DNA from: an uncultured Ruminococcus sp.
GTDB lineage: Bacteria > Bacillota > Clostridia > Oscillospirales > Acutalibacteraceae
NCBI GenBank assembly: GCA_902803125.1
Contig: CADCOZ010000227.1
Location: 1-5,924, forward strand
Direction of reading: 5' to 3'
DNA length: 5,924 bases
This document shows, one piece after another, positions 1 to 4,925 of the stretch. A program made the translations under genes and the position numbers. Under the pieces are notes generated by a model. It did not search any database and was not told the DNA's origin. It saw only the letters and a program-made list of their open reading frames with translations. Position 1 is the stretch's first letter. Each line of letters begins with the position of its first letter.

Positions 1-28
1 AACCCCTTTTTTCGCTAGAAAAGGGGTT
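1..28. repeat. 10-bp inverted repeat (hairpin) at window edge
   Basis: AACCCCTTTT at 1-10 is the exact reverse complement of AAAAGGGGTT at 19-28, with an 8-base loop. It could fold as a strong stem-loop in RNA. On the + strand it is followed by a C-run rather than a T-run, so it is not a clear terminator in that direction. It merges into the first unit of the tandem repeat that follows, so it may be the end of a repeat element extending beyond the window. Its role is unknown. Confidence 0.75.
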
Positions 29-85
29 CCCCCAAGAGAACTGGCGGTTGGTAAAGGGGTTCCCCCAAGGGAACTGACGGTTGGC
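20..85. repeat. Two-copy 33-bp tandem repeat with internal hairpin
   Basis: Bases 20-52 and 53-85 are two adjacent 33-bp units that differ at three positions (30 of 33 identical by eye). In unit 2, GTTCCC (59-64) and GGGAAC (69-74) form a 6-bp stem around CCAA; unit 1 has the same stem with one mismatch. The period is a multiple of three and the complementary strand reads open through it, but the resulting 11-residue repeats look like chance translation. This is probably a dispersed intergenic repeat of unknown function lying upstream of the spoIID-like gene. Confidence 0.75.
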
Positions 86-138
86 ACAGAGGTATCTTTT
101 GAAAGGAGGGTGAATAGGTATGAAGGAGATGGTTTATC

Positions 139-147
139 AAGGAGAGG
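139..147 (+). promoter_or_regulatory. Ribosome binding site deciding the TTG start
   Basis: AAGGAGAGG ends 6 bases before TTG at 154. This frame has a TGA stop at 121-123, and between that stop and 154 there is no ATG or GTG in frame, so TTG is the only credible start. A second strong Shine-Dalgarno (AGGAGG, 104-109) precedes an ATG at 120, but that ATG is in another frame. Confidence 0.8.
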
Positions 148-153
148 ATTTCT

Positions 154-1218
154 TTGAAAAAGCAGTTGATTGTGGGAGCGGCGGCGCTTGTGCTGATGGC
201 GGTTTTGCCGGTCTTGTCGGCGCAGGACATCAGTGTTTGGCAGGCGGTTTCGCCACCGGCGGACAGCCGTCCGGAAGATTCTGCACCGGTTTCCGACAGT
301 TCCATGATGGTTTCTGTGACGGATAACAGCAAAACGGCTTCGGAACAAATCGTTTCGCAGGACGATAAAAAAGAGGAAGAAGCGGTGTTCCGTATTTTGG
401 ATACGGCTTCGGGGCAGGTGGTTACGGTGAACGATCGGGCGTTTTGTTTGGGAGCCGTGGCGTATGAAATGCCGCCTTTTTATGAAAAAGAAGCCCTCAA
501 AGCCCAGTGCGTGGCTTGCTATACGCATTTCAGCCGATGGCGGGAACAACAGCGGGAACAGCCGGATCCGGATTTGCAAGGGGCTGATTTTCGGGCGGAT
601 TTGTCCCGAAATGAATACTATTTCAGCGATGAAGCTCTGCGGAAACAATGGGGAACGCTGTATGAACAGAGTTATCAGTCCTTATCAGAAGCGGTGAACG
701 AATGCTTCGGGGAACTGCTGAGAGATCAGGACGGTGCTTTGATAGATGCCGCTTATTTTGCGTTGTCGTCCGGCGTGACAGAAGATGCCAAGGATATTTT
801 TGGCTTTGAGAGTGATTATCTGCGGGCGGTGGCGAGTCCGTTCGACAGAACCGCTCCCGATTATCAAACGGTTGTTGCGGTATCTCGTGACGAATTGGTG
901 AAAACCTTGTCGGAACAGGACAAGGATTTTTCGCTCGGAGAGGGAGAAAACCCTATCGGGGCTTTTCAGCGTACCGCATCCGGCAGTGTGCTGTCCGCAG
1001 AGATTGGCAGCCGCACCTATGCGGGAGCCGACCCGCGGACATGGTTCGGGCTTCGGAGCCAATGCTTTTCGCTGACAGAAGAAGAGGGGCAGTTTGTTTT
1101 TACGGTGCTTGGTTATGGTCACGGTGTCGGCATGAGTCAATACGGTGCCAATGAAATGGCAAAGCAGGGAGCAGATTACCACGAAATCCTTGCCCATTAT
1201 TATCAGGGCATCGCCTGA
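154..1218 (+). CDS. SpoIID/LytB-family secreted cell-wall protein
   Basis: A 354-residue protein of the SpoIID/LytB family. In Bacillus and Clostridioides, SpoIID is a lytic transglycosylase that cuts denuded glycan strands during engulfment together with SpoIIP; relatives also occur outside sporulation. Residues 1-23 are a signal peptide (MKK, hydrophobic core, then LSAQD). Residues 24-75 are an acidic, Ser-rich linker. The domain starts near residue 76. Residues 104-118 (YEMPP, EALKAQ) match the family signature, and Glu105 sits where the catalytic Glu of SpoIID is expected. FALSSGVTEDAKDIFG at 202-217 fits the middle motif, and GHGVGMSQYGANEMA at 322-336 with HYYQG at 348-352 is the diagnostic C-terminal motif. 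I do not see the His/Cys zinc motif known from C. difficile SpoIID. The family is certain; a sporulation role is not, because no spo neighbour is visible. No promoter was found between 1 and 153, so transcription may enter from upstream. Confidence 0.88.
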   Translation: MKKQLIVGAAALVLMAVLPVLSAQDISVWQAVSPPADSRPEDSAPVSDSSMMVSVTDNSKTASEQIVSQDDKKEEEAVFRILDTASGQVVTVNDRAFCLGAVAYEMPPFYEKEALKAQCVACYTHFSRWREQQREQPDPDLQGADFRADLSRNEYYFSDEALRKQWGTLYEQSYQSLSEAVNECFGELLRDQDGALIDAAYFALSSGVTEDAKDIFGFESDYLRAVASPFDRTAPDYQTVVAVSRDELVKTLSEQDKDFSLGEGENPIGAFQRTASGSVLSAEIGSRTYAGADPRTWFGLRSQCFSLTEEEGQFVFTVLGYGHGVGMSQYGANEMAKQGADYHEILAHYYQGIA

Positions 1219-1226
1219 ACAGACAG

Positions 1227-1257
1227 AAAAAAGCACATCGGCGAAAACCGATGTGCT
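1227..1257 (-). terminator. Intrinsic terminator of the NlpC/P60 gene
   Basis: AGCACATCGG (1232-1241) and CCGATGTGCT (1248-1257) form a perfect 10-bp stem with a 6-base loop. Read on the - strand the stem is followed at once by six T residues (A-run at 1227-1232 on the + strand), a textbook rho-independent terminator 11 bases past the stop codon at 1268. It also lies just past the stop of the converging spoIID-like gene. In that direction the nearest T-run (1271-1276) is 13 bases after the stem, so termination there would be weaker. Confidence 0.9.
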
Positions 1258-1267
1258 GGAGAGTCTA

Positions 1268-3448
1268 TTATTTTTTAGCGTTCAGCTTGGCGGCGGCCGC
1301 CTTTTTCTTTCTCTTGAGTTCAACAATGAACACAACAGCAAAGAGGAGAGAGGCTACGGCTACACAAGCCAGAATAGTCATGGTTCTGACAATGTCACTC
1401 TGTTCATGGGTATTGATAACCACCTCAGCCGTTTTGATATCGGCGACACCGGCCAGTGCGTTATCGGAAATAGCGGCTGTCTTGAGAATCAGCTGTTCAC
1501 CAACGTGTGTGCTTTCTCTCTGTGCCTGTGTCTTAACCGCTTCCTGTGTGGCTTCGTCAGCAATACCGGTCACTTCCAAATTGTAATCCTTCTGGAAGGC
1601 TTCCACAGCGGAAACCACTGCTTTGCTATAGGTGCCGGAGGTTTTGCCGTCATAATATTTCAGGGAAGCCAAACGGGACTGTAACTGGGCTACGTCCTCG
1701 CCGGAGAAACCATAGCGGAGGGTGTTGTAATCGGGAGATTTAACAGCGTCCTCAGAATACAGAACCTTCAGCTGTCTGGCTGTCAGCAGGTCTTTTTCTT
1801 TCTGATTGGTAGCTCTCTGGTAAGCGTGAACAGCTTCCAGAACGGCATCATCGAACTTTTCGCTGACAACGCCGGAATAGTATCTCAGTTCAACCAATCG
1901 TTCCTGCATTGTCCGTACAGGGGTGCTGATGTCGCCATAGGTTACACCGCCGGCATTGGGGTTTTCTTTCGCTTCACTGCTGAACATATGTAACTGTGTG
2001 TCGGGATCGGCTTCACCGGTGGCTTCCAGTTTGTTGTTCTTCTGGTACTGCTTCACGGAAGCGGCGGTCATGTCGCCATAGTAGCCGGTGATATCATCGT
2101 AGTAATATTTGAGTTCGGTCAGTCTTTCCTGCAAGGCGGTAACAGTCGGCAAAGCCGCACCGTCATCAATAGAACCGGTTTTCAGCAGGCTGAAATCGTT
2201 AACGGCTTTGTTGGACTTCATAACCCTGTAGGTCAGGGCTGTCACGACACCGGTTACTTCCAGTTCGTTTTTGGACTGGAACTTCATAACGGCATTCACG
2301 GTATCTTCACCGTAATAGCCGGTCGCTTTATTGGTCAGATAACCCAGTTCATAAAGTCTGGTCTGGATAGCGGCCACCGTCTTGCTTTCTTCGGTATCTT
2401 CATAATCGTATTCAGCGATGACAGCATTGTCACGGCGTTTCTGTTCTTCTTCCTGACGTTTCTTTTCTTCCTCAGCCTTCTTTTTGGCTTCTTCTGCGGC
2501 TTTCTTTCTGGCTTCTTCCTCTTCGGCCTTTCTCTTGGCTTCTTCTTCCTCGGCCTTCTTGCGGGCTTCTTCTTCTGCCTTCAGACGGGCTTCTTCTTCT
2601 GCCTTCAGACGGGCTTCTTCCTCTAAGCGAGCCTGTTCCTCTGCCTGTCTTCTTTCTTCTTCCAGTCTGGACTGCTCAGCATAGTAGTCATCGTCATAAT
2701 AGTCGTCGTCGTCATCGTCATCGTAGTAGTAGTCGTCATCGTCGTCATCATCATCGTAGCTGTAATAGTAGGTGGGTGTGTAGGAGGAGGCTGTGGAATA
2801 ATCCGTCATTTCATAGGCATCACTGGGCGGTGCGATGTCCGATACACCGGCGGCATCAAAGGTATAGGTAACGCCGTCCAAGGTTCTGGAGGTGCTGACC
2901 AGATATTCGCCGTCCTCATAGTAGAAGGAATCGCCGTCCAGCAGTACCCAGCCCTGTGTGGGATAGGATACGCCGGTAATCATGAACCATTCGTCCCAGC
3001 GGTAACCGCCGCTCCATCTTATGTCATAAACGCTGTCATAGCACATATCAATGCCGTAATCTCTGGCATCGGCGGCCATGCCGGAACCGACATAGACACC
3101 CACATGACCGGGAGAATGCAGTCCCAAGCCGTGAATGTTCGGCACACCGTTGCTGACATAGCCCCATGCTCTGCCTTCGCATTGACAGGAATACAGCATA
3201 TCCGTGCGGATACCGCCAACACCGTTATAGCTGACAATCAGACCGGAGCAGTCAACATACGGCGGAGTAATGCCGCCCCATGAATAAACCCAACCTTCAC
3301 GGTAAGCTCTCAGGCAGTGTGCTGACAATCCGACATTGGTAGCGCTCTCGGCCTGAGCAACAGGTGCTCCGGTCAGCAGCATACATACGGCAATCATGGC
3401 GGTCAGCACAACCGCTAATCCTTTTTTAATCATCTTCTTTTTCGTCAT
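1268..3448 (-). CDS. Secreted, membrane-anchored NlpC/P60 protein with peptidoglycan-binding modules
   Basis: 726 residues. A signal peptide (1-33: KKK, hydrophobic core, VAQA before ES) precedes an NlpC/P60 domain (about 40-160), the family of cysteine peptidases that cut peptidoglycan stem or cross-link peptides. Visible are YSWGG (55-59), DCSGL with nucleophile Cys67, and PGHVGVYVG with His115; Asp127 occupies the usual third polar position. Residues 166-201 resemble one glucan/choline-binding-type repeat (GWVLLDGDSFYYEDG, then TYTFDAAG). Then come an Asp/Tyr-rich stretch (227-256), a charged E/A/K/R helix (257-342), and four PG_binding_1-like modules near 354-410, 432-488, 507-565 and 579-638 (pattern LQxRLxxLxYY, then VxxFQ). 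A hydrophobic segment (688-709) followed by a KRKKK tail anchors the C terminus in the membrane; there is no LPXTG. Likely role: peptidoglycan endopeptidase kept at the membrane-wall interface. Start chosen from signal peptide and the Shine-Dalgarno. The gene is monocistronic: own promoter region and terminator. Confidence 0.93.
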   Translation of the reverse strand: MTKKKMIKKGLAVVLTAMIAVCMLLTGAPVAQAESATNVGLSAHCLRAYREGWVYSWGGITPPYVDCSGLIVSYNGVGGIRTDMLYSCQCEGRAWGYVSNGVPNIHGLGLHSPGHVGVYVGSGMAADARDYGIDMCYDSVYDIRWSGGYRWDEWFMITGVSYPTQGWVLLDGDSFYYEDGEYLVSTSRTLDGVTYTFDAAGVSDIAPPSDAYEMTDYSTASSYTPTYYYSYDDDDDDDDYYYDDDDDDDYYDDDYYAEQSRLEEERRQAEEQARLEEEARLKAEEEARLKAEEEARKKAEEEEAKRKAEEEEARKKAAEEAKKKAEEEKKRQEEEQKRRDNAVIAEYDYEDTEESKTVAAIQTRLYELGYLTNKATGYYGEDTVNAVMKFQSKNELEVTGVVTALTYRVMKSNKAVNDFSLLKTGSIDDGAALPTVTALQERLTELKYYYDDITGYYGDMTAASVKQYQKNNKLEATGEADPDTQLHMFSSEAKENPNAGGVTYGDISTPVRTMQERLVELRYYSGVVSEKFDDAVLEAVHAYQRATNQKEKDLLTARQLKVLYSEDAVKSPDYNTLRYGFSGEDVAQLQSRLASLKYYDGKTSGTYSKAVVSAVEAFQKDYNLEVTGIADEATQEAVKTQAQRESTHVGEQLILKTAAISDNALAGVADIKTAEVVINTHEQSDIVRTMTILACVAVASLLFAVVFIVELKRKKKAAAAKLNAKK
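2423..2680 (-). repeat. Charged helix repeat coding region, with exact 24-bp duplication
   Basis: This part encodes residues 257-342 of the NlpC/P60 protein, almost only Glu, Ala, Lys, Arg, Gln and Leu in units such as ARLKAEEE and ARKKAEEE. It would form a long rigid single helix or coiled coil acting as a spacer between the catalytic half and the binding modules. At DNA level 2563-2586 and 2587-2610 are identical 24-bp tandem copies, each encoding one 8-residue unit, so copy number could change by slippage or recombination without breaking the frame. Confidence 0.85.
2681..2770 (-). repeat. Trinucleotide-rich Asp/Tyr low-complexity tract
   Basis: Encodes residues 227-256 of the NlpC/P60 protein: runs of eight, seven and three Asp separated by Tyr clusters. 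On the + strand it reads as GTC/ATC/GTA triplets. GAC and GAT are mixed, so the amino-acid pattern is maintained despite codon variation. Dense Asp on the outer face could bind calcium or another cation, or act as an extended linker; this is inference. Confidence 0.8.
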
Positions 3449-3458
3449 CCCTCATAAT

Positions 3459-3465
3459 CTCCTTT
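3459..3465 (-). promoter_or_regulatory. Ribosome binding site of the NlpC/P60 gene
   Basis: On the - strand AAAGGAG is followed 10 bases later by the ATG at 3448-3446. Another ATG lies 7 bases upstream of this start, only 3 bases after the Shine-Dalgarno and out of frame, so 3448 is preferred. Confidence 0.8.
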
Positions 3466-3473
3466 CGGTATGC

Positions 3474-3492
3474 GGCAGATCCGTGACCTGCC
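3474..3492 (-). promoter_or_regulatory. Leader stem-loop next to the ribosome binding site
   Basis: In the - strand transcript GGCAGGTC and GATCTGCC can pair over 8 bp (one G-U) around an ACG loop. The hairpin ends 8 bases before the Shine-Dalgarno at 3459-3465. It has no T-run and does not include the ribosome binding site, so it is not a terminator. It could affect translation or RNA stability; no known riboswitch class is recognised. Confidence 0.55.
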
Positions 3493-3526
3493 CTGTTTTT
3501 GACTGATGTCATTACAATTAGAAATT

Positions 3527-3549
3527 TGCGTTAACAATTCTTTAACGCA
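3527..3549. repeat. 8-bp perfect dyad in the NlpC/P60 leader
   Basis: TGCGTTAA (3527-3534) and TTAACGCA (3542-3549) are perfect inverted repeats with a 7-base spacer. If the promoter at 3588-3616 is right, this lies in the untranslated leader about 80 bases upstream of the start codon. It could be an RNA hairpin or a protein-binding DNA dyad. Confidence 0.6.
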
Positions 3550-3587
3550 TGGCTTCATTTGATGTCAATGTTGTAACAATTTCCTTT

Positions 3588-3616
3588 ATTCTATCATGGT
3601 CCTTGTCAAAAATCAA
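3588..3616 (-). promoter_or_regulatory. Predicted sigma-A-type promoter of the NlpC/P60 gene
   Basis: On the - strand TTGATT (3616-3611) is separated by 17 bases from TAGAAT (3593-3588), which is preceded by TG plus one base, an extended -10. That is 4 of 6 and 5 of 6 matches to consensus. Transcription would start near 3581, giving a leader of about 130 bases. A weaker alternative is TTGACA (3568-3563), 17 bases before TTAAAG. Confidence 0.55.
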
Positions 3617-3639
3617 GTCTTTTTCTTGTATAACTTGAT
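3612..3639. promoter_or_regulatory. Inverted repeat overlapping the NlpC/P60 -35 box
   Basis: ATCAAGT (3612-3618) and ACTTGAT (3633-3639) are perfect 7-bp inverted repeats. Their centres are 21 bp apart, about two helical turns, and the proximal arm covers the predicted -35 hexamer. The placement suits a dimeric regulator, but the site matches no operator I recognise. Confidence 0.4.
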
Positions 3640-3650
3640 AAAAAAGGTAC

Positions 3651-3683
3651 TTTCGGCATTTTGCACAAAAGCATTTCGGCATT
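3651..3683. repeat. 10-bp direct repeat in the divergent intergenic region
   Basis: TTTCGGCATT occurs at 3651-3660 and again at 3674-3683, 23 bp apart start to start. The small palindrome TTTTG-CA-CAAAA (3659-3670) overlaps the end of the first copy. It lies between the two divergent promoters. Repeats on about the same face of the helix could be regulator half-sites, though chance cannot be excluded for 10 bp. Confidence 0.4.
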
Positions 3684-3729
3684 GGCAATACGTTCTACCT
3701 TATAGTATGCTGTCCTGCGGAAATAACAA

Positions 3730-3758
3730 TTGCACATTTCTTAAAAATGTGCTATTAT
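3730..3758 (+). promoter_or_regulatory. Predicted sigma-A-type promoter of ddl-murI with internal palindrome
   Basis: TTGCAC (3730-3735), a 17-base spacer and TATTAT (3753-3758) form a good housekeeping promoter; transcription would start near 3765, about 80 bases before ddl. Within it GCACATTT (3732-3739) and AAATGTGC (3745-3752) are a perfect 8-bp inverted repeat with a 5-base centre, running from inside the -35 to the base before the -10. A protein bound there would block RNA polymerase, so it is a candidate operator. Confidence 0.65.
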
Positions 3759-3831
3759 CTAATTTATGAGTTTATCTCAGCAGGAAAACAGCGTTTTTCT
3801 CTGTTGGCTGACCTTATTTTAACAATGCTTT

Positions 3832-3837
3832 GGAGGT
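3832..3837 (+). promoter_or_regulatory. Ribosome binding site of ddl
   Basis: GGAGGT lies 8 bases before the ATG at 3846. An ATG at 3841 is too close to it and opens only a seven-codon out-of-frame reading frame, so 3846 is the start. Confidence 0.85.
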
Positions 3838-3845
3838 AATATGGT

Positions 3846-4925
3846 ATGTCCAAGAAACGAGTAGCTGTTATTTTCGGCGGAAAATCTTCGGAACATGAAG
3901 TTTCAAGAGTATCGGCTTCTTATGTTATCAGTATGATTCCCCGTGACCGTTATGAGGTGGTTACCATTGGTATCACAAAAGAAGGCAAATGGCTTTTGTA
4001 CAGCGGAGATACCGCCGCTATTGCTGACGGAAGCTGGGAACAGGATCCGCATAATGTATTGGCGTTTATTGCCCCGGCCCCGTCCGTATCGGGTATGGCA
4101 GTGGTGCGTCCGGAAGGCACGGAACTGGTTAAGTTAGATATTTTGTTCCCTGTTCTGCACGGCAAAAACGGCGAGGACGGCACCATTCAGGGTTTGTTTG
4201 AGATGTCGGGCATTCCGTATGTCGGCTGTGGGGTGTTGGCCTCGGCGGCCTGTATGGACAAAGCGGTGACCAATATCCTGCTGGACAGTTTCGGCATTGA
4301 ACAGGCCAATTATGTGTGGCTGTATACGCATGATTACCGCAAAGACCCGAAAAAAGCCGTGGAACAGATCGAAGCGGTTCTGCCGTCTTATCCTGTTTTT
4401 GTCAAGCCGGCGAACGCGGGTTCCTCTGTTGGCATTTCCAAAGCCCATAACCGTGATGAACTGATGCAGGCGATTGAAACAGCCGCCAAAGAGGACAGCA
4501 AGATTGTGGTGGAAGAAAATATTGTCGGCGATGAAGTGGAGTGTGCCGTTCTGGGCAACGAAGAACCGTTTGCGTCTGTGCCCGGTCAAATCAAACCGGC
4601 CGCCGAATTTTATGATTACGATGCCAAATATAACAATGCGGCCTCTGAATTATATATTCCTGCCCATATCAGTGATGAACTGAAGGAAAAGGTGCGTCAG
4701 ATTGCGGTCAGAGCCTATCGTGCCATTGGCTGTAGCGGCTTATCAAGAGTAGACTTTTTTGTCACGAAGGACGGACGTGTTCTGCTCAATGAGATCAATA
4801 CCCTGCCGGGATTTACTTCTATTAGTATGTATCCCAAACTGATGGCGGCCAGCGGCATTGAGGGAGAAACCCTCATTGAAAAGCTGCTGCAATATGCCGT
4901 TGAAAGGAAAGAGAAGGATGTCTGA
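3846..4925 (+). CDS. ddl: D-alanine--D-alanine ligase
   Basis: A cytoplasmic ATP-grasp enzyme, 359 residues, normal for the family, that joins two D-alanines using ATP to make the dipeptide at the end of the peptidoglycan stem. The N-terminal domain has VAVIFGGKSSEHEVS (6-20, with Glu16) and LHGKNGEDGTIQG (104-116). The central ATP-grasp region has MDKAVT (137-142, Lys139) and FVKPANAGSSVGISK (185-199, Lys187). The C-terminal region has GLSRVDFFV (298-306, Asp303) and NEINTLPGFTSISMYP (315-330), with the metal ligands Glu316 and Asn318. The omega loop FYDYDAKY (255-262) has the Tyr/Lys pattern of true D-Ala-D-Ala ligases, not the pattern of VanA-type D-lactate ligases, so a housekeeping enzyme is expected. 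It is the first gene of an operon with murI, whose start codon lies inside the last codons of this gene. Expression is presumably from the promoter at 3730-3758. Confidence 0.97.
   Translation: MSKKRVAVIFGGKSSEHEVSRVSASYVISMIPRDRYEVVTIGITKEGKWLLYSGDTAAIADGSWEQDPHNVLAFIAPAPSVSGMAVVRPEGTELVKLDILFPVLHGKNGEDGTIQGLFEMSGIPYVGCGVLASAACMDKAVTNILLDSFGIEQANYVWLYTHDYRKDPKKAVEQIEAVLPSYPVFVKPANAGSSVGISKAHNRDELMQAIETAAKEDSKIVVEENIVGDEVECAVLGNEEPFASVPGQIKPAAEFYDYDAKYNNAASELYIPAHISDELKEKVRQIAVRAYRAIGCSGLSRVDFFVTKDGRVLLNEINTLPGFTSISMYPKLMAASGIEGETLIEKLLQYAVERKEKDV

Larger units (their letters stand above)
3449..3845. other. Divergent intergenic regulatory region
   Basis: This 397-bp AT-rich gap holds no credible gene. 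From left to right it contains the NlpC/P60 ribosome binding site and leader hairpins (3459-3549), the leftward promoter with its dyad (3588-3639), a 10-bp direct repeat (3651-3683), the rightward ddl promoter with an internal palindrome (3730-3758), and the ddl ribosome binding site (3832-3837). I looked for T-box and c-di-AMP (ydaO-type) riboswitch sequence landmarks and did not see them. Confidence 0.8.

Noticed and set aside
120..326. Plus-strand 68-codon frame with a good Shine-Dalgarno as a separate gene
   Set aside because: It mostly overlaps the spoIID-like gene in another frame and gives a Gly/Cys-rich protein resembling nothing known. Kept only as a low-interest finding.
15..332. 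Minus-strand open frame across the left-edge repeat and start of the spoIID-like gene
   Set aside because: Its composition follows the tandem repeat and the antisense of the real gene; no ribosome binding site or family similarity is seen.
685..1236. Minus-strand 183-codon frame antisense to the spoIID-like gene
   Set aside because: Opposite a clearly conserved family domain, and its sequence shows no recognisable motif.
1145..1684. Plus-strand 179-codon frame over the convergent gene ends
   Set aside because: It crosses the terminator hairpin and runs antisense to the well-supported NlpC/P60 protein.
2423..2770. Possible CRISPR or intergenic satellite because of the regular short repeats
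   Set aside because: The repeats are in frame within a long gene and encode a charged helix and an Asp/Tyr tract; there are no unique spacers between constant repeats.
3701..3706. TATAGT as a -10 element of a second rightward promoter
   Set aside because: No acceptable -35 at 16 to 18 bases; the nearest TTGGCA is only 13 bases away.
3449..3845. T-box or c-di-AMP riboswitch upstream of the wall genes
   Set aside because: No T-box consensus (GGTGG-type antiterminator sequence) and no ydaO-type core were seen, and no terminator hairpin with T-run precedes either start codon.
3841..3864. ATG at 3841 as the ddl start or a leader peptide
   Set aside because: It is out of frame, too close to the Shine-Dalgarno, and ends at a stop after seven codons.
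4134..4589. Minus-strand 151-codon frame antisense to ddl
   Set aside because: It lies entirely opposite conserved ddl motifs, which explain the sequence.
3846..4925. Van-type resistance ligase instead of housekeeping Ddl
   Set aside because: The omega loop has the Tyr/Lys pattern of D-Ala-D-Ala ligases and no vanH, vanX or vanT-like neighbour is present.
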